In this document: positions 7,555 to 14,207 of the stretch, one piece after another | How the letters are laid out: every line of letters starts with the position of its first letter | How positions within the stretch are numbered: position 1 is the stretch's first letter | From: CFX2 sp014338005 | Lineage (GTDB): Bacteria; Chloroflexota; Anaerolineae; Aggregatilineales; Phototrophicaceae | Direction of reading: 5' to 3' | Assembly: GCA_030263555.1 (NCBI GenBank) | Contig: SZPE01000067.1 | Location: forward strand, 1-23,548 | DNA: 23,548 nucleotides | Notes under the pieces: generated by a model | Seen by the model: the letters and a program-made list of their open reading frames with translations, nothing else | Database searches by the model: none | Told to the model about the DNA's origin: nothing | Position numbers and translations under genes: made by a program

Positions 7555-8388
7555 ATGACACCACATCACTTAAACCCCTTAAAACAAAACCGGCCCGGCG
7601 CGGTCGTTATCCTGATCGGGCTGGCGCTGCTGGCGGCGTGCAGCGGTCAGCGCGGCCAGCGCGTCGAAGACCTACCGACCCCGGCTTCCATCGAAGGGCT
7701 GGCGACGGCGCAGTTTTTAACCGCCAACGCCCCACCCCCGGGCTTCGAGGGCCCGCTGGCGCTGCCGGAAGTGGACGCCAACCTGACGGCGCTGCCCGGC
7801 TGGCGCTATGTGGTCGAACTGGCTTTTGACGGCGTATTTGCCGGCACACCTCGCCAGACCGCCGCCACCGCGCAGGCCGAAATCTGGTATCGTCAGTTGG
7901 GGGCGGCGCGGCGGGTGGTCGTCAGCACATCCGGCGAACTGCTGGGACGGCAGGACAGCGCCTTTGAAGCCGTCCGTCTGGCAGAGGACGCCTTCCTGGT
8001 GCGTGAGGGCGTGTGCAGCGGCGGGCCGGACGCGGCGACGGCTGCCGACCTGCGCGCCGGGATGCTGGTCGGCGGCGTGAACCGCGCCACATTTGCCGGC
8101 AAACGTGCCACCCTCAACGGTGAGGAAGCCTGGCTGTACACCTTCAGCACCGCCGATCTCAACCTGCCTTCGGTGCGCCTCAGCGACGAAGGCTCGCTCA
8201 CCCTGACGGGCGGGGAACTGTGGTTCGCGCCGGCCCGGAATGCCGTCATACGCTTTTACGTCAATCTGGATGTGAACAACGCCATCATCTTCGACCGGCA
8301 GCTGCCCGTCAGCGGGCAGCTTTTGCTGCGTTATGATCTGTATGATATTGGCCTGGAATCCAATATCACCGTCCCGTTCGGGTGCTGA
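7555..8388 (+). CDS. Secreted lipoprotein of unknown function
   Basis: The 277-residue protein has a lipoprotein signal: a basic start, a hydrophobic core (AVVILIGLALL) and the lipobox LAAC with the lipidated Cys at 29. After a low-complexity stretch comes a mixed beta-rich domain (about 70-275) with alternating hydrophobic strands, for example AEIWYRQLG, GELWFAPARNAVIRFYVNL and QLLLRYDLYDIG. That pattern recalls LolA/LppX-like half-barrels, but I cannot assign a family. Two further Cys occur, one in VCSGG and one as the last residue. The start at 7555 has no ribosome site and lies just after a -10 box. It is followed after 33 bases by the EcsC-like gene and probably shares its transcript. 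The divergent neighbour is the TIR gene; no functional link is shown. Confidence 0.72.
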   Translation: MTPHHLNPLKQNRPGAVVILIGLALLAACSGQRGQRVEDLPTPASIEGLATAQFLTANAPPPGFEGPLALPEVDANLTALPGWRYVVELAFDGVFAGTPRQTAATAQAEIWYRQLGAARRVVVSTSGELLGRQDSAFEAVRLAEDAFLVREGVCSGGPDAATAADLRAGMLVGGVNRATFAGKRATLNGEEAWLYTFSTADLNLPSVRLSDEGSLTLTGGELWFAPARNAVIRFYVNLDVNNAIIFDRQLPVSGQLLLRYDLYDIGLESNITVPFGC

Positions 8389-8421
8389 AGCCGCCTGAAC
8401 GCCAGCAGGGGAAAAGTTTAT

Positions 8422-9033
8422 ATGTCATCTGATTTAACGACCCTGTTTTTGATCGGCCTGGCGCTGGCTTGCATCGTGCCGCTGATTACCCTCGGCGTGA
8501 TGGCGATTTTTCTGCTCACGGTCGGGCGGCGTGTCCTCAACGACTTCTTCGACCCGGACAGTATGGCCCTGCGCCGTTATTACGAACGGCTGCGCGTGGA
8601 AAATCCACGCCTGCCCGCCGACCGGCTTCTGGCGCGGGTCATCGGGCGGCAGTCCTTCCGCTGCGGTGTGGTCGGTGCGATCACCGGCCTGGGCGGTTTC
8701 ATCACCCTGCCCATCGCGCTGCCGGTGGACATCCTCATCTCGCTGCGGATGCAGGCCGCGCTGGTGGACTTCATCGCCGAATTGTACGGCCAGGGGCAGG
8801 TCAGCGAACGCGAACGGCAGCTTCGTACCTATTTGATCCTCTCAGGCGGGCGGCGGCTGAGCGAAGCGGCGCTGGAGGTCGCCATGAAGTTCGCGCTGCG
8901 CGTGCTGGGTAAATCGTTCGCCAAACTTATCCCGTTCGTCGGCGCGGCGATCAGCTTTGCTTTTAACTACACGATGGTGCAGGGGATCGGGCGGCTGGCA
9001 CTGGCGCGTTATGGCCGCCCCGCCAATCAATAA
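8422..9033 (+). CDS. EcsC-like membrane-associated protein
   Basis: The 203-residue protein starts with one strong transmembrane helix (about 8-34), followed by a cytoplasmic-looking basic helix region with RRYYERLR. A Gly-rich hydrophobic segment then reads VVGAITGLGGFITLPIALPVDI and continues into a helix ending in ELYG; this arrangement is typical of EcsC-family proteins. EcsC was first described next to the Ecs ABC transporter in Bacillus, but its biochemical role is not established. The C-terminal part has another Gly/Ala-rich stretch, LIPFVGAAISFAFNY, that could insert in the membrane. A GGGG-AAAAG ribosome site lies just upstream of ATG 8422. It probably forms an operon with the lipoprotein gene. 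Confidence in the family is moderate; the open reading frame itself is secure. Confidence 0.7.
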   Translation: MSSDLTTLFLIGLALACIVPLITLGVMAIFLLTVGRRVLNDFFDPDSMALRRYYERLRVENPRLPADRLLARVIGRQSFRCGVVGAITGLGGFITLPIALPVDILISLRMQAALVDFIAELYGQGQVSERERQLRTYLILSGGRRLSEAALEVAMKFALRVLGKSFAKLIPFVGAAISFAFNYTMVQGIGRLALARYGRPANQ

Positions 9034-9085
9034 AATATGCCGCAGCGCATCCTCCCGATATAGTCGGATTTTCCGCCCCCAACCG

Positions 9086-9115
9086 GAACATATGTTCTTG
9101 ACAAATTAGAACATA
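9086..9115. promoter_or_regulatory. Palindromic operator region over the VOC gene promoter
   Basis: A perfect 12-base palindrome, GAACATATGTTC (9086-9097), abuts the -35 box, and a further GAACAT half-site (9109-9114) lies in the -35/-10 spacer. The same bases can be read as 8-base inverted arms, TATGTTCT (9091-9098) and AGAACATA (9108-9115), around a 9-base spacer. A repressor bound here would block RNA polymerase. The palindrome matches the GAACNNNNGTTC pattern of Gram-positive-type LexA boxes, but the regulator is not identified. Confidence 0.6.
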
Positions 9116-9126
9116 AATGCTATTCT
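9098..9126 (+). promoter_or_regulatory. Strong sigma-70-type promoter of the VOC gene
   Basis: A perfect TTGACA (9098-9103), a 17-base spacer and TATTCT (9121-9126, four of six) form the best promoter in the window. Transcription should start near 9133. A short inverted repeat, AACCT/AGGTT (9128-9142), covers the expected start site and could be a second operator half or an early hairpin. Confidence 0.7.
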
Positions 9127-9160
9127 TAACCTGTCGAAGGTTGTTGGGAGGAACAGCATT

Positions 9161-9580
9161 ATGATTATGCCGATTTTCACCGTTCAGGATGTGGATGCCA
9201 GCATCGCTTTTTACACCGAAAAACTGGGTTTTAAGCAGGATTTTGTGATGGCCGGGCCGGATGGCAAAAACACCTTCGGCATCGTCAGCCTGGGCAAAGC
9301 CACGTTAGGTCTGGGCATCGCTCCTGACCAGCCGCGCGGCGGGGCCGGTGTGGACTTTATGGTTTTCGTCCCGGACGAAGCCGACCTGGACAAACACTAC
9401 GCCGACGTGCAAGCCAGAGGCGTGAAAATCGTCGCACCCATCGAGGATAAATACTGGGGAGACCGCACCTACAGCATCCGCGATCTTGATGGCTACCACT
9501 TGACGTTCGCCAAAACGGTAAAGCAGGTGCCGATGGAGGAGATCGAGGCGATTATACGAAGCGGAAAAGTGGCGCAGTAG
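9161..9580 (+). CDS. VOC-superfamily (glyoxalase/bleomycin-resistance-like) protein
   Basis: The 139-residue protein has the vicinal-oxygen-chelate fold signature: an opening strand IFTVQDVDASIAFYTEKLGF, a middle strand GKATLGLGIAP, and the second repeat ending in YSIRDLDGYHLTFAK, where the Asp-Gly-Tyr turn is typical. VOC proteins include glyoxalase I, dioxygenases and drug-binding resistance proteins; the substrate cannot be told from the sequence. It lacks a signal peptide and is cytoplasmic. Start 9161 has a good ribosome site, GGGAGGA (9146-9152), eight bases upstream; ATG 9167 is the alternative. It is a single-gene unit, with its own strong promoter overlapped by a palindromic operator and a factor-independent terminator behind it. 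That regulation suggests an inducible detoxification or stress role, which is inference. Confidence 0.85.
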   Translation: MIMPIFTVQDVDASIAFYTEKLGFKQDFVMAGPDGKNTFGIVSLGKATLGLGIAPDQPRGGAGVDFMVFVPDEADLDKHYADVQARGVKIVAPIEDKYWGDRTYSIRDLDGYHLTFAKTVKQVPMEEIEAIIRSGKVAQ

Positions 9581-9594
9581 AAACGGCACCCAGG

Positions 9595-9625
9595 ACGGGG
9601 CGCGCTCAACGCCCCGTTTTTATTT
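9595..9625 (+). terminator. Rho-independent terminator of the VOC gene
   Basis: An 8-base-pair perfect stem, ACGGGGCG (9595-9602) with CGCCCCGT (9610-9617), encloses a 7-base loop and runs into a T-rich tail of five Ts, an A and three Ts. It lies 15 bases after the stop codon. Confidence 0.92.
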
Positions 9626-9699
9626 CGCCGCCTTCGCGTCATGTAAAAGATCCTCCGCCTCTGGCATAATGGCAGCAGTTTGTAAGCGGAGCTGACCCA

Positions 9700-10632
9700 A
9701 TGAACTACGTGGCCTTATGCCTGCTGGCCCTCTCGATCATGATACCTGCCGCCCCGGCGCAGCTGCCGGGATGCCCATCCCCGGAGCATCTGGCGACTCG
9801 GCTGAATCCCGGCCTGTGGGCGCGGGTAGCGCACGACAGCGCCAACAACCTGCGCCGCGAACCAACCACACAGGGGCTTTTACTGGGCAGCATCCCCGGC
9901 GGCGACATCTTCCAGGTGGTGGATGGCCCGCGCTGCGCCGACGGTTACGTATGGTGGCAGGTGCATTACGGCGGGAAAACCGGCTGGACGGCGGAAGGCA
10001 GCCCACAGCAGGCAGAATACTGGCTGGAGCCGCTGGCCGGGCAGCCGGCGGATTCCCTATCTGGAGCAGTGATAGACCCTGAAGGCTGCCAGCGCCCGCC
10101 CGATGATTACACACAGATTCGAATCGGTTATGCGGTGCTGAACGCGCGCACCCTGGCGATGCTCGACCATGCCCAGATGCTCTACCGCGCCCAGGGCGGC
10201 AGCATGGATTTCCGACAGGCCATCATGCAGGGCAGTTATAACCCCGGCGGCGTATCGGCCAGTTTTGGCACACACGACGGCGGCGGCGCGGTAGACCTTT
10301 CGGTACGCAGCCGCCAGGATTGGCGCGTTTTGAGCGACGACATCTGGCCGATGATCCGCGCCCTGCGGCTGGCCGGGTTCGCTGCCTGGCTGCGCGATAC
10401 CGGCGAGTTATACCCCGGTTCGCCCATCCACATCCACGCCATCGCCATCGGCGACGCCGAGCTTTCGCCGGCGGCGCGCGCCCAGATTGACGGCACGTTC
10501 GGCTACCTGCGCGGTTATAACGGCCTGCCGCAGACCGACAATACCCCCAGACCGGACACCTCCGGCGAGATGGTCATCTGCGCCTGGATGGTCGAAATGG
10601 GGTTTGATGATCTGCGCGAATCCGGGAACTAG
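9700..10632 (+). CDS. Secreted SH3-domain protein with M15-like peptidase C-terminal domain
   Basis: The 310-residue protein has a signal peptide (1-20, cleavage likely after APA). A bacterial SH3 domain (about 35-100) shows the usual NLRREPTTQ and WWQVHYGGKTGW elements; such domains often bind cell wall. The C-terminal domain (about 135-290) has HDGGGAVDL with His192 and Asp199, spaced as in the zinc site of M15/D-Ala-D-Ala peptidases (HxxxxxxD), and a later His pair HIH (244-246) where the third zinc ligand is expected. I therefore infer a zinc peptidase acting on wall peptides, but the match is by motif only and an inactive relative is possible. The ribosome site GGAG (9688-9691) is eight bases before ATG 9700, and a weak CATAAT -10 lies at 9665-9670. 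It appears monocistronic. Confidence 0.68.
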   Translation: MNYVALCLLALSIMIPAAPAQLPGCPSPEHLATRLNPGLWARVAHDSANNLRREPTTQGLLLGSIPGGDIFQVVDGPRCADGYVWWQVHYGGKTGWTAEGSPQQAEYWLEPLAGQPADSLSGAVIDPEGCQRPPDDYTQIRIGYAVLNARTLAMLDHAQMLYRAQGGSMDFRQAIMQGSYNPGGVSASFGTHDGGGAVDLSVRSRQDWRVLSDDIWPMIRALRLAGFAAWLRDTGELYPGSPIHIHAIAIGDAELSPAARAQIDGTFGYLRGYNGLPQTDNTPRPDTSGEMVICAWMVEMGFDDLRESGN

Positions 10633-10660
10633 TGCGTGTTTGTAAACCCCCTCATCCCAA

Positions 10661-10720
10661 CCCTTCCCCCCTCAGGGGACATACGTCCCCATTCGGGTCG
10701 CCGAATTCAGGGGAGAAGGG
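10661..10720. repeat. REP-like intergenic element with nested hairpins
   Basis: Outer arms CCCTTCCCCCCT (10661-10672) and AGGGGAGAAGGG (10709-10720) pair over 11 of 12 positions. Inside are two perfect 6-base-pair hairpins with 4-base loops: GGGGAC/GTCCCC (10675-10690) and ATTCGG/CCGAAT (10691-10706). The result is a three-way junction. Only one copy is in this window, so its repeated nature is inferred from style. Confidence 0.6.
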
Positions 10721-10766
10721 CTAAAAATCGGCGCTTCCTTTGTTCCATCCCCAAATGGGAATGGTT

Positions 10767-10781
10767 GTAGGGATGCCCTAC
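10767..10781. repeat. Short hairpin next to the REP-like element
   Basis: GTAGGG (10767-10772) and CCCTAC (10776-10781) form a perfect 6-base-pair stem with a 3-base loop. With the element at 10661-10720 it fills most of the 182 bases between the SH3/M15-like gene and the convergent LamG-like gene. There is no T-run, so it is not a clear terminator. Confidence 0.4.
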
Positions 10782-10814
10782 GTGTCCGGTGTAGAAGCAA
10801 ACTCACACCAAAGG

Positions 10815-12125
10815 TTATTTACCGGCAGATGGAACCTGATAAACCCAGATGTTGCGGCCTTCGCAGCGCGCGCCCGGCCCCTTGCCGACCAGCGCGATGC
10901 CGTAAATGCCGCTGCGCTCCCGTATCGGCACATCGCTCAAAATCAGCGTGCCGTCCACAAAAACGTTCGCCCGGTTGCCGATCATGGTGAACAATATATG
11001 CACCGGGCGGGTGATGTCAAAAATCGTCTCGCCAACGGTGATATTGGCATCGCTGGTGGCCGAAAAACGATCCAGAATATACAGTTCGCCCTCATTGGTC
11101 AGGCCGACCTCGGCAAACGTCGTGGCCGCACCGCTGTTATTGGTGCCGATGCGCGCGATCAAACTGCACTGTTCCAGTTGATCGGCATCCCCCACCGTAA
11201 AGGTCAGTTCGCCCGCCATGATGATATGCGTGTTCGGGGAACGCCGCGCCAACGGGGTAAACCAGCTCCCCTGGCCGGTGAAAAAGGCGCGATTTTCCGT
11301 GAATACCAGACTGCCGCCGGACGGAGCGAAACCGAGTTTTTGCAGTTCCCGCATAACTGCCTGGGGTTGCCCGGCGTATTCCGCCAGACGGACGGCGCTT
11401 GCAACAGCCGGCTTGCCGGGTTTGCTGTCGGCCAGCGCCTCCCACACCAGCAAATTATCAAAGGCGACACTGGCGCTGCCATCGTCATAGGCGCTCACCG
11501 TCAAACCCGCGCGCCCCTGGCGGTAGGTGCGGTCGGTGGTTTCGGCCAGCAGGTTTTCCCCCACGTACAGCGCCAGATAATCGCCCGCGCAGACGGCAGT
11601 AATGTGGTTGCTGTCCCGCCCCTGGTTGATGAACTTAGACTGCGCCCACTCGACCAGCGTTTCAAAATCGCCTGATTTGCCGGTGTGTTTTTGAATGGCA
11701 TAATAACCATCACCCGTAATCCAGAAATAATACCCCGCCCCGCTGTATTCCGAGTCGGCGCGGCACATCACGCCATAAGAATTCACCAGGCTTTTTGAAA
11801 GCTGCTCTGTATCCACTTCGATGATGACATCGGCATGGTCGTCCTGGTCAATCTCAAAAACAAAGTAGTTTTCGTCCGCCTGCATCTGGTAAGCGCCGTT
11901 CACGACCGCCCCGCTGGAGTGGTCGCCCTGGAAATCTTCCCAGGTCGTATTATTATTGAATCGTTCGTCAACCAGCAGGTCGCCCGGCGATACCGCCTGC
12001 GACCCCCTGGACAGCCGTTCGGCGATCACCTGCGCGCCGGTTTTGCCGATATTACGCTGCGCCAGCACCGGAGCCGCCGCACCTGTCAGCAGCATCAAAA
12101 CAATAAACAGGACACCTTTTTTCAT
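10815..12125 (-). CDS. Secreted protein with two LamG/concanavalin-like domains
   Basis: The 436-residue protein has a clean signal peptide (1-22, ending APVLAQ). Domain 1 (about 48-230) begins LVDERFNNNTTWEDF and ends VAFDNLLVWEA, the usual opening and closing strands of DUF1080/LamG-type jelly rolls, with repeated aromatic strands such as GYYFWITGDGYYAIQ. Domain 2 (about 255-430) has the same style: FVDGTLILSDV and ISPV-like strands before the final YQVPSAGK. These folds usually bind carbohydrate or surface polymers, and no catalytic acid is obvious, so a binding role is likelier than hydrolysis. The ribosome site GGGAGA precedes ATG 12125. It is divergent from the M23-like gene, across an AT-rich symmetric promoter region. 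Ligand and location (soluble or wall-attached) are unknown. Confidence 0.72.
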   Translation of the reverse strand: MKKGVLFIVLMLLTGAAAPVLAQRNIGKTGAQVIAERLSRGSQAVSPGDLLVDERFNNNTTWEDFQGDHSSGAVVNGAYQMQADENYFVFEIDQDDHADVIIEVDTEQLSKSLVNSYGVMCRADSEYSGAGYYFWITGDGYYAIQKHTGKSGDFETLVEWAQSKFINQGRDSNHITAVCAGDYLALYVGENLLAETTDRTYRQGRAGLTVSAYDDGSASVAFDNLLVWEALADSKPGKPAVASAVRLAEYAGQPQAVMRELQKLGFAPSGGSLVFTENRAFFTGQGSWFTPLARRSPNTHIIMAGELTFTVGDADQLEQCSLIARIGTNNSGAATTFAEVGLTNEGELYILDRFSATSDANITVGETIFDITRPVHILFTMIGNRANVFVDGTLILSDVPIRERSGIYGIALVGKGPGARCEGRNIWVYQVPSAGK

Positions 12126-12150
12126 CCTTATCTCCCTTCAGGCAAATAAA

Positions 12151-12170
12151 CTTATAATTGATTATATAAG
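12151..12170. promoter_or_regulatory. AT-rich divergent promoter region
   Basis: CTTATA (12151-12156) and TATAAG (12165-12170) are inverted arms in an otherwise AT-only stretch. On the minus strand TATAAT (12166-12161) is a perfect -10 box 35 bases before the LamG-like gene; on the plus strand TATAAG is a -10-like box 25 bases before the M23-like gene. No good -35 is seen for either direction. Confidence 0.4.
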
Positions 12171-12195
12171 CTATTGAAAGTTCCTGGGCTTAAAT

Positions 12196-12975
12196 TTGGC
12201 GGGTAAATTGTTTAAGGCGGCTGGATTGGTACAACTATGGCGGCGCTTAAAACGCTTCCCGCGCCTGGGCTGCCTGCTGGTGGCAGCGGGGGTGTCGCTG
12301 GTGGTGGGGTTTGGGGTCTACTTTGGGCTGGTGTTTTTCAGCAGCGCACAGAGCAACAGCCTGCACCCTATCCAACGCTGGTTCGCCGAACCGGCAGCGC
12401 GGGACGAATTGGCGACCGTCATGCGGCGGCAAGCCTGTCCCGGTGCGCCGTTCATCCTGCCGTCCGACGGGCTGATCGGCCTGCTGTGGAACGACCCCGC
12501 CCTGCCCTACACGGTTTTTAGCACCCATACGGGACTGGATATTTTTGGGGATGGCGGGCCAGGTCAGGTCCCGGTTTACGCCGCTTACGAAGGGTATTTA
12601 TCGCGCCTGCCGGACTGGAAAGCCTCGGTCATCATCCGGCATGATGACCCGCTCCAGCCGGGGCGCACGATCTGGACGTATTACACGCACATGGCCTCCC
12701 GCGACGGGCTGCGCTCGTTCATCGCCGCCGACTTCCCGCCCGGCACAAGCGATGTCCGGGTCGAACGCGGGCGGCTGCTCGGTTATCAGGGTGAATATAC
12801 CGGGAACAGCCCCGCGCCCATTGGCCTGCACCTGCATTTCAGCATCGTGCTGGGGGACGAAAACGGCGGTTTTTTGAATGAGGCGCGCATCGGCAGCACC
12901 CTTGACCCATCACCCTACCTGGGGATGCCGCTGAACATCGCCGGTCTGCCGGAACGGCCTATCGGCTGCCGGTAG
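12196..12975 (+). CDS. M23/LytM-like zinc peptidase, membrane-anchored
   Basis: The protein is up to 259 residues, with a signal anchor at about 25-48. The zinc site of M23 (lysostaphin/LytM-type) endopeptidases is visible: HTGLD with His111 and Asp115, then HLH (212-214), plus His165 in YYTHM at the catalytic-base position. M23 enzymes cut peptidoglycan cross-bridges, so an extracytoplasmic wall-remodelling role is inferred. The spacing between HxxxD and HxH is a little long, because of an insert around 168-195. The start is unclear: no ATG lies near the front, and an in-frame stop at 12175-12177 limits extension. TTG 12196, 12208 and 12226 are options; 12226 is best supported by a ribosome site (AGGCGG about five bases upstream), while 12196 gives the longest anchor. 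Confidence 0.75.
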   Translation: MAGKLFKAAGLVQLWRRLKRFPRLGCLLVAAGVSLVVGFGVYFGLVFFSSAQSNSLHPIQRWFAEPAARDELATVMRRQACPGAPFILPSDGLIGLLWNDPALPYTVFSTHTGLDIFGDGGPGQVPVYAAYEGYLSRLPDWKASVIIRHDDPLQPGRTIWTYYTHMASRDGLRSFIAADFPPGTSDVRVERGRLLGYQGEYTGNSPAPIGLHLHFSIVLGDENGGFLNEARIGSTLDPSPYLGMPLNIAGLPERPIGCR

Positions 12976-13064
12976 TGAGATAAGCCGCCTCGTCTGCGAA
13001 GCGCGGCGGGCTGCATGAGCCATCCGCCAGACACACCTGCAAGGCAGCGGCGATTAAACCCGCA

Positions 13065-13250
13065 TCAGGCCAGGCTGCCGACCAGCCACACCACGCCGGC
13101 TATGCCGAGCAGCAGAGCAGTACTGATCGGGGCGAAGGAACAAACTGCCTTGTAGCCCAGGATGCACTTTTTGAGGGAAGCGCGCCGGGGCAGCAGCGTG
13201 ATGACGGCGGCCAGGGCGATCAGGAGTGCCAAAAGCGTAACGATGGTCAT
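13065..13250 (-). CDS. Small two-helix membrane protein
   Basis: A 61-residue protein with two transmembrane helices, residues 2-19 and about 41-60, joined by a basic loop containing LPRRASLKKCILGYKAVCSFAP. The Cys-containing GYKAVCSFAPIST segment looks like a conserved motif, but I cannot name the family. ATG 13250 is chosen because an AAAGG ribosome site lies about eight bases upstream and the first helix starts at once; the frame stays open further upstream but the added residues are hydrophilic and unlike a leader. A terminator-like hairpin lies 31 bases before the start. Genes on both sides run differently: the M23-like gene converges on it. Confidence 0.65.
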   Translation of the reverse strand: MTIVTLLALLIALAAVITLLPRRASLKKCILGYKAVCSFAPISTALLLGIAGVVWLVGSLA

Positions 13251-13280
13251 GGGGCGTGCCTTTCTGCTGGATAGGCATCG

Positions 13281-13320
13281 AAAAAGGCTGGCCGCCGTCG
13301 GGCATCTTGTGCCAGCCTTT
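13281..13320 (-). terminator. Rho-independent terminator between the small Cys-rich ORF and the small membrane protein
   Basis: On the minus strand a 10-base-pair perfect stem (GCCAGCCTTT at 13311-13320 with AAAGGCTGGC at 13283-13292 on the plus strand) has an 18-base loop and runs into five Ts (13285-13281). Because it lies only 31 bases before the start of the membrane protein, an attenuator is an alternative. Confidence 0.7.
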
Positions 13321-13336
13321 CCGTCAGCGTTCGAAC

Positions 13337-13426
13337 TCACATTTCTACATGCTTATACGTTTCGCCGCACGATTCGTTGCAAATTTCACAATCTCGGCAC
13401 AATTGCAGCCGACAGGCCATCACCAT
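13337..13426 (-). CDS. Possible small Cys-rich peptide (29 residues)
   Basis: A minus-strand frame from ATG 13426 (or ATG 13420, GTG 13429) encodes 29 residues with five Cys: C5, C10, C13, C16 and C20. The spacing CxxCxxCxxxC resembles a metal- or cluster-binding knuckle, and the tail is charged. It lies in the gap between two minus-strand terminators, and the hairpin at 13281-13320 starts 17 bases after its stop, as expected for a complete small gene. Against it: no convincing ribosome site, no clear promoter, and only eight bases between the upstream terminator's T-run and the start. Function unknown. Confidence 0.35.
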   Translation of the reverse strand: MVMACRLQLCRDCEICNESCGETYKHVEM

Positions 13427-13434
13427 CACGCTTT

Positions 13435-13471
13435 AAAAAACAGCAGGGGCGGAACAGCCGCCCGCCCCTGC
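13435..13471 (-). terminator. Rho-independent terminator of the secreted Cys-containing protein gene
   Basis: On the minus strand a perfect 10-base-pair stem GCAGGGGCGG/CCGCCCCTGC (13471-13462 with 13452-13443) with a 9-base loop is followed, after two bases, by six Ts (13440-13435). It is 25 bases after the stop of the gene at 13497-14033. Confidence 0.93.
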
Positions 13472-13496
13472 CGTATTCAGTTCAACTATTCCGCCG

Positions 13497-14033
13497 TTAA
13501 GATGGTATGCAGGCCAGGTTAATATCCGTGCCGCTGCACGTGTAAAACTGGTCCCATCTGACAGCGCCGGTCGCATTATCAATCACCTGAATACGGGCGC
13601 TCGTCCAATGAGTAGAACCGGGAACAAGGCCAACCACGCGCCACTTGCCGTTCGGGCAGCCGGCTTCCTTAGGCGTCGGCGACACCGGCGGCGGGTAAAT
13701 GGTGGTGGGGTCCTGGGCGACCAATACGATATGCGCCCGGCCATTTCTATCCGGCGCAGCCGTATCGGAGACGGTCTGCGTAATATAAATGGGGTTGCGT
13801 CCCGGTGCGAGATTGCCGCCTGGGTTTTCGCACAGGGCAAGCGTGGTCGCGGTGGCATCCATCCTTACGATCACATTTTCGTTACCCAGGCCCGCCAGAT
13901 CACCCTCGGCGCGCAGCGAACCGGACGAAAACCTGACCGAACCGATAAAATGTGGGCTTCCGGCATAAACCGCTAAAGCCGAAAGACTCAGCATAACCAG
14001 TAAAACCAACTTTATTGCCCATCTTTGTCGCAT
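13497..14033 (-). CDS. Secreted protein of unknown function
   Basis: The 178-residue protein has a signal peptide (1-24, ending VYAGS) and a mature part that looks beta-sandwich-like: FIGSVRFSSGSLRAEGDLAGLGN, a Cys-containing loop ALCENPGGN, a Pro-rich hinge YPPPVSPTPKEAGCPNG and a closing TSARIQVID strand. Four Cys in the mature part (in LCENP, AGCPN, YTCSG and LACIPS) could form two disulfides. I do not recognise a named family; the opening motif with Ser/Gly alternation appears in small secreted proteins of several phyla. ATG 14033 has an excellent ribosome site, GAGGGAGA, six bases upstream. It appears monocistronic and ends in a strong terminator. The role is unknown; exposure on the surface is inferred from the signal peptide. 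Confidence 0.75.
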   Translation of the reverse strand: MRQRWAIKLVLLVMLSLSALAVYAGSPHFIGSVRFSSGSLRAEGDLAGLGNENVIVRMDATATTLALCENPGGNLAPGRNPIYITQTVSDTAAPDRNGRAHIVLVAQDPTTIYPPPVSPTPKEAGCPNGKWRVVGLVPGSTHWTSARIQVIDNATGAVRWDQFYTCSGTDINLACIPS

Positions 14034-14207
14034 CAGTTTCTCCCTCTCAATCCCATAAATGCCTATCTAAAATAAAATGATAAGCGATTTTTCGCGGTAA
14101 TTGGTTAGAACTCACAAATGATAGGAATTTTTTAGGCGGACCCGGCCTTTTGGGGCGACCGCGCCAGGTTCGCCGTCGTGGCAGATCGAACAGTGTGCGG
14201 ATTGTTT

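Noticed and set aside
9055..9072. CCGA/TCGG hairpin followed by ATTTT after the EcsC-like gene
   Set aside because: The stem is only four base pairs, too weak to call a terminator.
10740..11675. Plus-strand frame of 311 codons opposite the LamG-like gene
   Set aside because: It is a long shadow of a well-supported secreted protein gene on the other strand; its translation is rich in Arg, His and Gln with no recognisable fold, signal or ribosome site.
14034..14207. Possible terminator for the kinase-AAA-TPR gene
   Set aside because: GC-rich inverted segments exist near 14150-14190 but none is followed by a T-run on the minus strand.
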